A DNA stretch of 64,000 bases, from the NCBI RefSeq assembly GCF_003344965.1, contig NZ_CP031194.1, positions 868,001-932,000 on the forward strand, given 5' to 3'. Position numbers and translations under genes: made by a program. Below are positions 8,924-16,956 of this stretch, in pieces. Under the pieces are notes generated by a model. The model was given only the letters and a program-made list of their open reading frames with translations, was not told the origin of the DNA and made no database searches. Numbering within the stretch: the first letter of the stretch is position 1; the number at the start of each line of letters is the position of its first letter. Origin of the DNA: Streptomyces paludis. Its GTDB lineage: Bacteria; Actinomycetota; Actinomycetes; Streptomycetales; Streptomycetaceae.

Positions 8924-10225
8924 TCAGGCCGTCGCCACTGCCTCCGGCGGGGCCGGCCGCGGGGACGACGGCGCGGTCAGCCGTACGACCGTCCCGCTGA
9001 CCCGCGCCTCCTCCGCCGCCCACACCACCCGGTGCGTCGCCAGGCTCTCCGCCGCGTCCGAGCGCAGCACGGAGGCGTCACCGGTGGCGACGGCGGTGAG
9101 GAACGCCTCCGTCAGCGCCTCGTCGCCACCGCCGTGGCCGTCCCCGGCGGACGGACCGGCCCCCGGGTCGGCGGCGACGGTCCGCTCCTCGCCGGTGCGG
9201 AAGTCGACGACGCGCAGGGTGCTGCCGTCGCCGTCGATGAAGCCGTGGGTGCCCATCAGCCGGGTGCGGCGGTGCTCCATGGGGGTGAAGGCGCTCATGG
9301 TGAAGGAGCAGCTGGCGCCGGAGGGGAACTCCATGGTGACCACCTGGTGGTCGACCACGTCGTTGTCGCCCGCGTAGACGCACCGGCCGTACGGTCCGGT
9401 GCGCAGCGCGTCGAGCACGGCCGGTTCCGTGTGCTCCTCGGTGACCGCCGACAGCGGCCAGAACTCCTTGTCGGGATCGCCGAGGCAGCCGAGGTAGAGC
9501 CGCTTCGCCGAGTACGGGCAGCTGGGCTCCAGCGGGCAGTCCAGACAGCGGTCGGCGGCCCCGGCCGGGCGGTCCTCGGCGCGGAAGTGGGTGAGCCCGC
9601 CGAACGAGGCGACCCGGTCGGGGAGTTCACCGAAGAGATGGATCAACCAGTCGATGTCGTGGCAGGACTTGGTGAGCAGCATGGGCGCCGAGGTGTCCTC
9701 GCGGCGCCAGTTGCCGCGTACGAACGAGTGGGCGTGGTGCCACCAGCCGACCGGTTCCAGATGCTGGACGCTGACGAGACGGCCGATGGCGCCGCTCTCC
9801 AGGAGCTTTCGCAGGGTCCGGGTGTACGGGGTGTAGCGCAGCACATGGCAGACGGCCAGCAGGATCCCGTTGCGCTCGGCGGCCTCCGTGATGGCGGTCG
9901 CGTCGCGCTCGCTGGTGGCCATCGGCTTCTCCAGCAGGATGTGGTAGCCGAGGTCGGCCAGCCGTACGGCGGGGCCGATGTGCAGTTGGTCCTGGGTGGC
10001 GACGATCGCCGCGGTGGCCGGCCGCCGGTCCGCCGCCGCCAGCTCGGTCCAGTCCGCGTAGACATGCTCGGGCGGTACGCCGAACTCGCGGGCGGCGGCG
10101 GCGCGCCGGTACGGATCGGGTTCGGCCACCGCGGTCACGCGCCCCAGACCGGACGCCACCGCGTGCCGCGCGTACGACTGCCCGCGCAGGCCGGAACCGA
10201 CGAGAGCTAGAGTCACCGGGGACAT
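8924..10225 (-). CDS. Gfo/Idh/MocA-family oxidoreductase
   Basis: This 433-residue protein starts MSPVTLALVGSGLRGQSYAR, an N-terminal Rossmann fold with GSGLRG. The EKP motif (LLEKPMATSERDA) is at about residues 98-110, and the C-terminal Gfo/Idh/MocA dimerisation and substrate domain contains KSCHDIDWLIHLFG. A cysteine cluster (CLDCPLEPSC) near residue 230 is typical of one actinobacterial subgroup. It would oxidise or reduce a sugar or sugar derivative with NAD(P). It is divergent from the ROK regulator and next to a sugar ABC importer, so it probably acts on the sugar imported by that system. The exact sugar is unknown. Confidence 0.88.
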   Translation of the reverse strand: MSPVTLALVGSGLRGQSYARHAVASGLGRVTAVAEPDPYRRAAAAREFGVPPEHVYADWTELAAADRRPATAAIVATQDQLHIGPAVRLADLGYHILLEKPMATSERDATAITEAAERNGILLAVCHVLRYTPYTRTLRKLLESGAIGRLVSVQHLEPVGWWHHAHSFVRGNWRREDTSAPMLLTKSCHDIDWLIHLFGELPDRVASFGGLTHFRAEDRPAGAADRCLDCPLEPSCPYSAKRLYLGCLGDPDKEFWPLSAVTEEHTEPAVLDALRTGPYGRCVYAGDNDVVDHQVVTMEFPSGASCSFTMSAFTPMEHRRTRLMGTHGFIDGDGSTLRVVDFRTGEERTVAADPGAGPSAGDGHGGGDEALTEAFLTAVATGDASVLRSDAAESLATHRVVWAAEEARVSGTVVRLTAPSSPRPAPPEAVATA

Positions 10226-10295
10226 GGGATCCCTTCAGAGTTCCACAGGAGTCCCTCATTATTAGCCGTAGTGCGGTCGACCTCAAGGGTGTGCC

Positions 10296-11540
10296 ATGAC
10301 CGAAATCCCCGGGGGCGGAGATCTGTCCCAGCTCCGCAGGCTCAACGCGCTGGCCGCGATCGGCGCGCTGCGCGGCGAACCGGCGCTCACACTGACCGAG
10401 ATCGCCGGGCGTACGGGGCTCTCCCGCGCGTCCACCGAGGACGTGGTGCGCGAACTGCTGGAGCGGGGCTGGGTGGAGGAGGTCGCGCCCGCGACGGGCA
10501 CCGTGGGCCGGCCCGCCCGCCGCTACCGCTTCCGCGCGGACGCGGGCCGGGTGCTCGGTGTCGACATCGGCGGTCACAAGGTGCTGGCGCTGGTGGGCGA
10601 TCTGGACGGCGAGGTCCAGCACAGCGCCCGGGTGGCGGTCACCCCGTCGATGGGGCGCACCGCGCGGCTGGCCGCCGTGGACCGGGCCGTACGGGAGGCG
10701 CTGGCCGGCTCCGGCACCCCCGCCGCCGGGGTGTGGGTGACCGGGGTGGCCACGACGGGGCTGGTCGACGGGGTGGGCCGGGTGATGCTCTCGGAGGCGC
10801 TGCCCGAGTGGACCGGGCTCGATGTGGCGGCCCATGTCGGAGGGCTGGTGGCGGGCCCTGTCCTGGTCGAGAACGACAGCAAGCTGGCGGCGCTGGCCGA
10901 GTCGTGGCGGGGGGTCGCGCGGCACGCGAAGGACGTGGTGTTCCTGCTGGCCGGGCTGCGTACGGGCACCGGTCTGATCATCGACGGCAAGCTCCACCGG
11001 GGGTTCGGGAACGCCGCCGGGGAGATCGGCGCGCTGCCCGCGGCGGGCTGGACGCGCGCCCCCGGCCATCTGCGGTCCTGGCCCGGCGGCGGCACCGAGG
11101 AAGGCACCCGCGGCACCGGCAGCGGCACCGGCAGCGGCACCAGGGGGCCGGACGCGGGCGGGGATCCCGACACCGCGATGGAGGAGGTCTTCCGGGCGGC
11201 CCGCGCCGGGGACCGCAAGGCCCTGACGGCGGTCCGGCGTTACGTACGCGACCTGGCGGTCGGCACCTCGGCCCTGGTGCTCACGCTCGACCCCGAAGTG
11301 GTCGTGGTCGGGGGCGGGTTCTCCCGCTCCGCCGATCTCATCGTGGAGCCGCTCCGCCGCGAGCTGGACCGCTGGTGCATCCGTACGCCCGAGGTCCGGG
11401 TCTCGGCCTTCGCCGACGAGGGCGTGGCGCTGGGCGCGCTCCGGCTGGCGCTGGACCATGTCGAGCGGGGACTGCACAACCCGGGCGAAATCGCCGCCCC
11501 GGAAAGCTTTCTGACGGGCGGTCAGTTCAAGGCCCGCTGA
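10296..11540 (+). CDS. ROK-family transcriptional regulator
   Basis: This 414-residue protein has an N-terminal winged helix (about residues 10-75, IAGRTGLSRASTEDVVRELL) and a ROK/ASKHA kinase-like domain starting VLGVDIGGHKVLALVGDLDG. The ATP-site loop LRTGTGLIIDGKLHRGFGNAAGEIG is present. The usual ROK zinc motif CxCGxxGC is absent; a Gly/Thr/Ser-rich insertion of about 15 residues occupies the region. This fits regulators of the NagC/Mlc/XylR kind that have lost kinase function and sense a sugar. Its position between the divergent oxidoreductase and the downstream ABC genes suggests it represses both. Start ATG 10296. Confidence 0.88.
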   Translation: MTEIPGGGDLSQLRRLNALAAIGALRGEPALTLTEIAGRTGLSRASTEDVVRELLERGWVEEVAPATGTVGRPARRYRFRADAGRVLGVDIGGHKVLALVGDLDGEVQHSARVAVTPSMGRTARLAAVDRAVREALAGSGTPAAGVWVTGVATTGLVDGVGRVMLSEALPEWTGLDVAAHVGGLVAGPVLVENDSKLAALAESWRGVARHAKDVVFLLAGLRTGTGLIIDGKLHRGFGNAAGEIGALPAAGWTRAPGHLRSWPGGGTEEGTRGTGSGTGSGTRGPDAGGDPDTAMEEVFRAARAGDRKALTAVRRYVRDLAVGTSALVLTLDPEVVVVGGGFSRSADLIVEPLRRELDRWCIRTPEVRVSAFADEGVALGALRLALDHVERGLHNPGEIAAPESFLTGGQFKAR

Positions 11541-11568
11541 CCGGCCGGACCGTCACCGAGCCACCGCC

Positions 11569-11609
11569 GAGCCACCGCCGGACCGTCACCGGGCCGCCGC
11601 CGGTGGCTC
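11569..11609 (+). terminator. Inverted repeat behind the ROK gene
   Basis: GAGCCACCG at 11569-11577 pairs with CGGTGGCTC at 11601-11609 (9 bp, loop about 23 nt). No U-tract follows, so it is a factor-independent terminator only in the loose high-GC sense. Short direct repeats (gagccaccgcc twice, ggaccgtcacc twice) overlap it. Confidence 0.4.
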
Positions 11610-11630
11610 GTTCCGTAACCCAATCGAGTC

Positions 11631-11660
11631 TTGACTTACTTTCCCTGGTCTCCATGATTA
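11631..11660 (+). promoter_or_regulatory. Promoter-like sequence for the sugar ABC operon
   Basis: TTGACT at 11631-11636, a 17-nt spacer and ATGATT at 11654-11659 (or TGATTA one base on) look like a principal-sigma promoter about 40 bp ahead of the lipoprotein start. The AT-rich stretch here stands out from the surroundings and would suit a ROK operator. CATGATTAG here resembles CATTATTAG at about 10256-10264 in the oxidoreductase/ROK intergenic region. Confidence 0.45.
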
Positions 11661-11700
11661 GTACAACTTTTCGCCTCGCGGTACATGAGGAGGTCCGAGC

Positions 11701-12966
11701 ATGGGGAAGTCGGCACGGTTCTGTACGGCTCTGCTGGGGGTGGTCCTGTCGCTCTCCGTCTCGGCCTGCGGGGGCGGCGGAGGCTCCGGCAGCGACGACG
11801 GGGAGATCACCCTCTCCTACGCGGTCTGGGACAAGAACCAGAAGGCCGTGATGGAGAAGCTGGGCCGCGAGTTCAGCGCGAGCCACCCGGGGGTGACGGT
11901 CAAGGTCCAGCTCACGCCCTGGGCCGACTACTGGTCCAAGCTCAAGACGGTGGCCACCGGCGGTTCCGCGCCGGACGTCTTCTGGATGAACGGCCCCAAC
12001 TTCCAGCTCTACGCCTCCAACGGAGTGATCCGGCCGCTGGACAAGGAGATCGCGGCGGACAAGGTCAATCTCTCCGTCTATCCCCAGGCCCTGGTCGATC
12101 TGTACACCTACGAGAACAAGGTGTACGGGCTGCCGAAGGACATGGACACCATCGGTGTCTGGTACAACAAGAAGCTCTTCGACGCCGCCGGGGTCAAACC
12201 GCCCGCCGACGACTGGACCTGGGCCGACTTCCGGACCGCGGCCGGCAAGCTGACCGACCCGGCGAAAGGTATCTACGGAGCGGCGGCCCAGCTGACCAGC
12301 TTCCAGGAGTACCAGTACAACACCATTGCCCAGGCGGGCGGTTACGTCATCTCCCCCGACGGCAGGAAGTCCGGGTACGACGACCCGAGGACCGTCGAGG
12401 GCCTGCGCTTCTGGACCGATCTGATCGAGAAGAATCAGTCGCCCGATCTGAAGACCATGACCGACACGGCTCCCCTCCAGCTCTTCGAGGCGGGCAAGAT
12501 CGCCATGTACTGGGGCGGCTCCTGGAACGCGGGCGAGTTCTCCGCGAACGAGTACACCAAGGACAAGGTCGAGGTGGCGCCGCTGCCCAAGGGGGAGAAA
12601 CGCGCCACGATCATCCACGGTGTGGCCAACGTCGTATCGGCGAAGACCGCCCACCCCAAGGAGGCGTGGCAGTTCGTCGAGTTCCTCGGCTCCAAGAAGG
12701 CCGCTCTCGCCCTCGGCAAAAGCGGCCCGCTCCCCGCGCATGACGGTACGCAGCAGGCGTGGCTGGACACGTATCCGCAGTTCCGTCTCCAGACCTTCCT
12801 GGACTCGCTCGACTACGCGGTGCCCTTCCCGGTGTCGAAGAACACCGCCGCCTGGAACGAGGCGGAGCTGACCCATCTCACCAAGGCGTGGACGGGCGAA
12901 CAGCCCGTCGGCGAGGCGTCCGCGGCGCTCGCCTCGGCGATGAACGACCTGCTCGCCAAGGAGTAG
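11701..12966 (+). CDS. Sugar ABC transporter substrate-binding lipoprotein
   Basis: This 421-residue extracellular solute-binding protein of family 1 has a lipoprotein signal peptide: basic start MGKSARF, hydrophobic core, lipobox LSVSAC with the lipidated cysteine at residue 23, then a Gly/Ser linker. The mature part shows the family 1 fold, with VKVQLTPWADYWSKLKT, APDVFWMNGPNF and a PKDMDTIGVWYNKKLF hinge region. It binds a sugar or oligosaccharide outside the membrane and delivers it to the two downstream permeases. aggaggt precedes the ATG. No ATPase gene is in the operon, so a shared MsiK-type ATPase is expected, as is usual in Streptomyces (inference). Confidence 0.92.
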   Translation: MGKSARFCTALLGVVLSLSVSACGGGGGSGSDDGEITLSYAVWDKNQKAVMEKLGREFSASHPGVTVKVQLTPWADYWSKLKTVATGGSAPDVFWMNGPNFQLYASNGVIRPLDKEIAADKVNLSVYPQALVDLYTYENKVYGLPKDMDTIGVWYNKKLFDAAGVKPPADDWTWADFRTAAGKLTDPAKGIYGAAAQLTSFQEYQYNTIAQAGGYVISPDGRKSGYDDPRTVEGLRFWTDLIEKNQSPDLKTMTDTAPLQLFEAGKIAMYWGGSWNAGEFSANEYTKDKVEVAPLPKGEKRATIIHGVANVVSAKTAHPKEAWQFVEFLGSKKAALALGKSGPLPAHDGTQQAWLDTYPQFRLQTFLDSLDYAVPFPVSKNTAAWNEAELTHLTKAWTGEQPVGEASAALASAMNDLLAKE

Positions 12967-12968
12967 CC

Positions 12969-13910
12969 GTGACGCTCACCAGCCGGCCCGGCGGGCGGCC
13001 ACGCCGCCGTCCGCGCCGGGACCGGGTCACCGAAGCCCTGTGGGGGTACGCGTTCATCGCGCCCGCCGGGCTCGGCCTCGCGGTCTTCTACCTCTGGCCC
13101 GTCGTCAGGACCGGCTACTTCTCGTTCACCGAGTGGGGCGCGTTCGGCGGCCACACCTGGTCCGGGCTCGACAACTACCACCGGCTCCTGAGCGATCCGG
13201 AGGTCGGCCGGTCGCTGGTCAACACCCTCGCGTACACCGCGCTGGGGCTGATCGCGATCCCGCTCGCCGTCGTCTTCGCCGCGCTCCTCAACCGGGACGG
13301 GCTGCGCGGGGCCGGAATCTACCGGACGCTGTTCTTCCTGCCGGTGGTCACCATGCCGGTGGCCGTCGCGATGATCTGGCGGTGGCTGTACAACGGCGAC
13401 TACGGGCTGATCAACCATGTGCTCGCCCAGGTCGGCATCGACGGCCCCAACTGGATCGCCGACCCGGACACGGCGCTGTTCGCCCTGGTCGTGGTGGGGA
13501 TCTGGAGCAGCCTCGGCTACAACCTCGTCATCTTCCTGGCGGGAATGCAGGCGATCCCCAAGGAGTACTACGACGCCGCCGCCATCGACGGCGCGGGCCC
13601 GGTCCGGCAGTTCTTCCGGATCACACTCCCGCTGCTGTCCCCGACCGCGTTCTTCGTCTCGATCATCTCGGTGATCGGGTCGCTGCAACTCTTCGACCTC
13701 GTGTACGTACTGGCCGGCTCGGGCCAGACCGCCCGGGCCAACCCCGCCTTCCCCCGGATGGAGACGGTCGTCCAGCTCTTCCACGACCGGGCGTTCGCGA
13801 CCAATGACCGGGGCTACGGGGCCGCGATCGTGATGATGCTGCTCGTTCTCATCATCGCGCTGACGGCCCTTCAGTTCAGGCTCCAGAAAAGGTGGGTGCA
13901 CTATGGCTGA
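12969..13910 (+). CDS. Sugar ABC transporter permease (MalF-type)
   Basis: This 313-residue inner-membrane permease has about six transmembrane segments; the first begins WGYAFIAPAGLGLAVFYLWP. The EAA loop reads EYYDAAAIDGAGPVRQFFRI near residue 200 and contacts the ATPase. The GTG at 12969 is two bases after the lipoprotein stop, so the genes are tightly coupled. It overlaps the next permease gene by 8 bp. It forms the channel with the following MalG-like subunit. Confidence in family is high; the substrate is set by the binding protein and unknown. Confidence 0.92.
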   Translation: MTLTSRPGGRPRRRPRRDRVTEALWGYAFIAPAGLGLAVFYLWPVVRTGYFSFTEWGAFGGHTWSGLDNYHRLLSDPEVGRSLVNTLAYTALGLIAIPLAVVFAALLNRDGLRGAGIYRTLFFLPVVTMPVAVAMIWRWLYNGDYGLINHVLAQVGIDGPNWIADPDTALFALVVVGIWSSLGYNLVIFLAGMQAIPKEYYDAAAIDGAGPVRQFFRITLPLLSPTAFFVSIISVIGSLQLFDLVYVLAGSGQTARANPAFPRMETVVQLFHDRAFATNDRGYGAAIVMMLLVLIIALTALQFRLQKRWVHYG

Positions 13911-14784
13911 GGCCCGCTCCAGCGCCGTCCCGCCACAGCCCGACCGGTCCGGGCCACGCCCCGGGCGCCGCCGGTCGCGGTCGCACCTCGGTGTGCACGC
14001 CGTGCTGATCCCCGCCTCCCTGGTGATGGTCGCGCCGTTCGTCTGGCAGCTCATCACCTCGCTGAAGACCCTCTCCAGCGCGACCCGGGTACCGCCGTCC
14101 CTGCTGCCCGAGGGCCGCTGGGAGAACTACCGCCAGGTGTTCCAACTGCTGCCGTTCGGCGACCAGTTCCTCAACACCACCCTGATGGCGGCGGGCCGTA
14201 CGGCCGGGCAGGTGCTGCTCTGCCCGCTGGCCGCCTACGCCTTCGCCCGGCTGCGCTTCCCGGGCCGCGAGGTGCTGTTCGGGCTGTTCCTGTCCGTACT
14301 GATGGTGCCGCCGCAGCTGTTCATCATCCCGCAGTACCAGATCATGGCGTCGCTCGGCTGGCTCAACACCCTTCAGGCACTGATCGTGCCGGGCATGTTC
14401 AGCGCGTTCGGAGTCTTCCTGCTGCGGCAGTTCTTCCTCGGTCTGCCACCCGAACTGGAGGAGGCGGCGCGCCTCGACGGTGCCGGGCCGCTGCGGATCT
14501 ACTGGTTCATCATGCTGCCCCTGGCCCGGCCCGGGGTGATCGCGCTGTCCGTTCTCGCACTGCTCTGGTCCTGGAACGATCTTTTCTGGCCACTGGTGGT
14601 CAACACCGATCCGGAGCAGATGACACTGTCGGCGGGGCTGTCCGCCCTCCAGGGGCAGTTCCAGACCGACTACCCGGTGCTGATGGCGGGCTCCCTGCTC
14701 GCGTCCCTGCCCGTGATCGCCGCCTTCGCGCTCCTCCAGCGTCAGTTCATCCAGGGGATCGCGCACACCGGCGTCAAGGGCTGA
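13903..14784 (+). CDS. Sugar ABC transporter permease (MalG-type)
   Basis: This 293-residue MalG/CUT1-like permease has a cytoplasmic basic N-terminus, six predicted membrane spans and the EAA loop PPELEEAARLDGAGPLRIYW near residue 190. It overlaps the upstream permease gene by 8 bp, so the start at 13903 is translationally coupled. With the lipoprotein and first permease it makes a complete importer apart from the ATPase. The next gene begins 75 bp later with its own ribosome-binding site. Confidence 0.92.
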   Translation: MAEARSSAVPPQPDRSGPRPGRRRSRSHLGVHAVLIPASLVMVAPFVWQLITSLKTLSSATRVPPSLLPEGRWENYRQVFQLLPFGDQFLNTTLMAAGRTAGQVLLCPLAAYAFARLRFPGREVLFGLFLSVLMVPPQLFIIPQYQIMASLGWLNTLQALIVPGMFSAFGVFLLRQFFLGLPPELEEAARLDGAGPLRIYWFIMLPLARPGVIALSVLALLWSWNDLFWPLVVNTDPEQMTLSAGLSALQGQFQTDYPVLMAGSLLASLPVIAAFALLQRQFIQGIAHTGVKG

Positions 14785-14859
14785 CCGACGCCACCGACGT
14801 CCCCCCACGTACGTGACGTCCTCGACGTTCCGTCACACCGTCAGAAAGGAACCCCCGCG

Positions 14860-16305
14860 ATGAAGAGAACCCCCCGTCGCTCCGGCCTCCTCAAGGGTCT
14901 AGCCCTGATGGGGCTGCTGGGCACACTGCTCGTCGGCGCCCCGCCCGTCTCGGCGCAGGACACACAGGCCGCGCAGGCCGCACAGGACGCCCAAGCCAGC
15001 GCGGGCGCGAGCGCGGACGCCGTCGCCGCGTCGGTCACGTACCCGCAGACCACCGACAGCTTCGCCAACCCCGAGCGCGGCTTCTACCGCCACACCAGCA
15101 GCTGCGACCAGAGCGACTTCAGCGCGGCCACCCTCCAGGGCTACCGCGTCAACGACGGCGCCACCCTCGTGATGTGCATCTTCTACCTCTCCGAGTTCAG
15201 GACCAGCGCCATCAGCCAGACCGCGCTCAACCGCCTCCAGCGCCAGTTCGACGCCGTACGGACCGCCGGGCTCAAGACCATCGTCCGGTTCGCCTACACG
15301 GACTCCGCTGACGGCGCCGACGCCACCAAGGACCGGGTCGTCGCCCATCTCGACCAGCTCGCGCCGTATCTGAGCGCCAACAGCGATGTCATCCACGTCG
15401 TCCAGGCGGGCTTCGTCGGCGCTTGGGGCGAGGGCTACTACACCCAGAACTTCGGCAACGCGGGCAGCGTCACCACCGCCGACTGGGCCAACCGCAAGGC
15501 CGTCGTCGACAAGACCCTCAGCGTCCTGCCCTCGACCCGCATGGTGCAGCTGCGGACTCCCAAGTACAAGCGGACGATGTACGGCACGACCGCGCTGCCC
15601 GCCGCCCAGGCGTACAGCGGCACCTCGCTCGCCCGCCTCGGCCACCACAACGACTGCTTCCTCGCCGGCGCCGACGACTACGGCACGTACGAGAACCCCG
15701 CCGTCGAGTACCCGTATCTGGCCGCCGAGACCGCCTCGCTCGCCATGGGCGGCGAGACCTGCGCCGTCAACACCCCCCGTACCAGCTGCCCGACCACGCT
15801 CTCCGAGCTGAAGATGTTCCACTGGTCGTATCTGAACGCCGACTACGAGACGAACGTCATCAACGGCTGGCGCACCGGCGGCTGTCTGCCCGAGATCACC
15901 CGGAACCTCGGCTACCGCTTCGCCCTCCAGAGCGGGACCTTCCCCACCACGGCGAGCCCGGGCGGCCCGCTCGCGGTGAACCTCACGGTCAGGAACGACG
16001 GGTACGCGGCGCCGTTCAACCCGCGCGGTCTGGAACTGGTGCTGCGCAACACCGCCACCTCGCAGGTGTACAAGCTGCCGCTGACCGGTGACCCGCGCAC
16101 CTGGGCCGCCGGCGCCACGACCACGATCGACCGGAGCGTGACCCTGCCGGCGAATCTGCCCGCGGGCAGCTACAGCCTGCTGCTGAACCTCCCGGACCCG
16201 CAGCTGCCGTCGCGGCCCGAGTACTCCATCAGGCTGGCCAACCAGGGCACTTGGGAGGCGGCCACGGGCTACAACAGCCTCCTCCAGACGGTCACCGTGA
16301 GCTGA
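14860..16305 (+). CDS. Secreted DUF4874/DUF4832 protein
   Basis: This 481-residue exported protein has a cleavable signal peptide (MKRTPRRSGLLKGLALMGLL, then LLVGAPPVSAQD) followed by an Ala/Gln-rich linker. The DUF4874 domain opens with SFANPERGFYRHTSSC and contains the barrel-like segment GAWGEGYYTQNF. DUF4832 forms the C-terminal half, with YSIRLANQG near the end. The fold resembles a glycoside-hydrolase-like TIM barrel with a beta domain; catalytic activity is unproven. It follows the sugar ABC operon by 75 bp with aaagga before the ATG, so it may act on the polysaccharide that feeds the importer (inference). Confidence 0.85.
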   Translation: MKRTPRRSGLLKGLALMGLLGTLLVGAPPVSAQDTQAAQAAQDAQASAGASADAVAASVTYPQTTDSFANPERGFYRHTSSCDQSDFSAATLQGYRVNDGATLVMCIFYLSEFRTSAISQTALNRLQRQFDAVRTAGLKTIVRFAYTDSADGADATKDRVVAHLDQLAPYLSANSDVIHVVQAGFVGAWGEGYYTQNFGNAGSVTTADWANRKAVVDKTLSVLPSTRMVQLRTPKYKRTMYGTTALPAAQAYSGTSLARLGHHNDCFLAGADDYGTYENPAVEYPYLAAETASLAMGGETCAVNTPRTSCPTTLSELKMFHWSYLNADYETNVINGWRTGGCLPEITRNLGYRFALQSGTFPTTASPGGPLAVNLTVRNDGYAAPFNPRGLELVLRNTATSQVYKLPLTGDPRTWAAGATTTIDRSVTLPANLPAGSYSLLLNLPDPQLPSRPEYSIRLANQGTWEAATGYNSLLQTVTVS

Positions 16306-16322
16306 ACCGCCCATCCGGCCCC

Positions 16323-16898
16323 TCAGGCCGCCGCGTCCAGCCGCAGGCTCCAGCGGCCCGGCGTACCCGTCAGGGTGACGGTCGAGAGGGGCCGGACATC
16401 CACGTACCAGTACATACGGGGTGGCGCCTTCATCGCGTAGAGCAGGGCCGCCCGGACGACCGCGGGCTCGGCGACGGCCGCGATGGCGACGATGCCGTCG
16501 GCGGGCCGGGTGTCGAGCCAGCCCCCTATCCGGGTGATGAAGGCCAGCAGGGGTTCACCGCCGTACGGCGCGGCGCGCGGGTCCGCGATCCAGGCGTCCA
16601 CGGCGGCCGGCTCGCGGGCCGCCACCTCCGCCAGGGTGTGCCCGCGCCAGCGGCCCATGTCGCAGTCGCGCAGGGCCGGCTGGATCAGCGGCGCGAAGCC
16701 GAGGGCCTCCCCCGTGGCCCGGCTGCGCGGGGTCGGCGAGCAGTAGCGGAGATCGGCGGCACAGAGCGGGAGCAGGGCGTGCGCGACGAGCCGCGTCGCG
16801 TACCAGCCGTCCCGGTCCAGCGGACGGTCGTCCTCGAAGCGCTCGTCGTACGGGTCCGACCCGCGCGCGGCGGCGACCAGGGTGAGCCGAACAGTCAT
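16323..16898 (-). CDS. Histidine-phosphatase-fold protein lacking both catalytic histidines
   Basis: This 191-residue protein fits the histidine phosphatase (phosphoglycerate-mutase-like) superfamily in length and order of motifs: MTVRLTLVAAARG, RYCSPTPRSRATGEALGF, CDMGRWRGHTLAEVAAREP and IAAVAEPAVVRAALLYA. The signature RHG after the first strand is replaced by ARG. The second catalytic histidine (normally in a THGG-like motif) is replaced by AEP. It is therefore probably a non-catalytic pseudo-phosphatase; this reads as a conserved subgroup feature rather than a sequencing error because the surrounding motif is intact. I used the ATG at 16898; one at 16934 would add 12 residues. It converges with the DUF4832 gene. 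Confidence 0.8.
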   Translation of the reverse strand: MTVRLTLVAAARGSDPYDERFEDDRPLDRDGWYATRLVAHALLPLCAADLRYCSPTPRSRATGEALGFAPLIQPALRDCDMGRWRGHTLAEVAAREPAAVDAWIADPRAAPYGGEPLLAFITRIGGWLDTRPADGIVAIAAVAEPAVVRAALLYAMKAPPRMYWYVDVRPLSTVTLTGTPGRWSLRLDAAA

Positions 16899-16956
16899 GG
16901 CCGTGAGCGTGGGGCCGAAACCACCCCCGGTCAAGGGCCCGCCCCCGGGCCCGGAT

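Noticed and set aside
6690..9023. 777-codon open frame opposite recQ
   Set aside because: Antisense shadow; low-complexity Arg/Leu/Val composition and no motif, while recQ has all helicase motifs.
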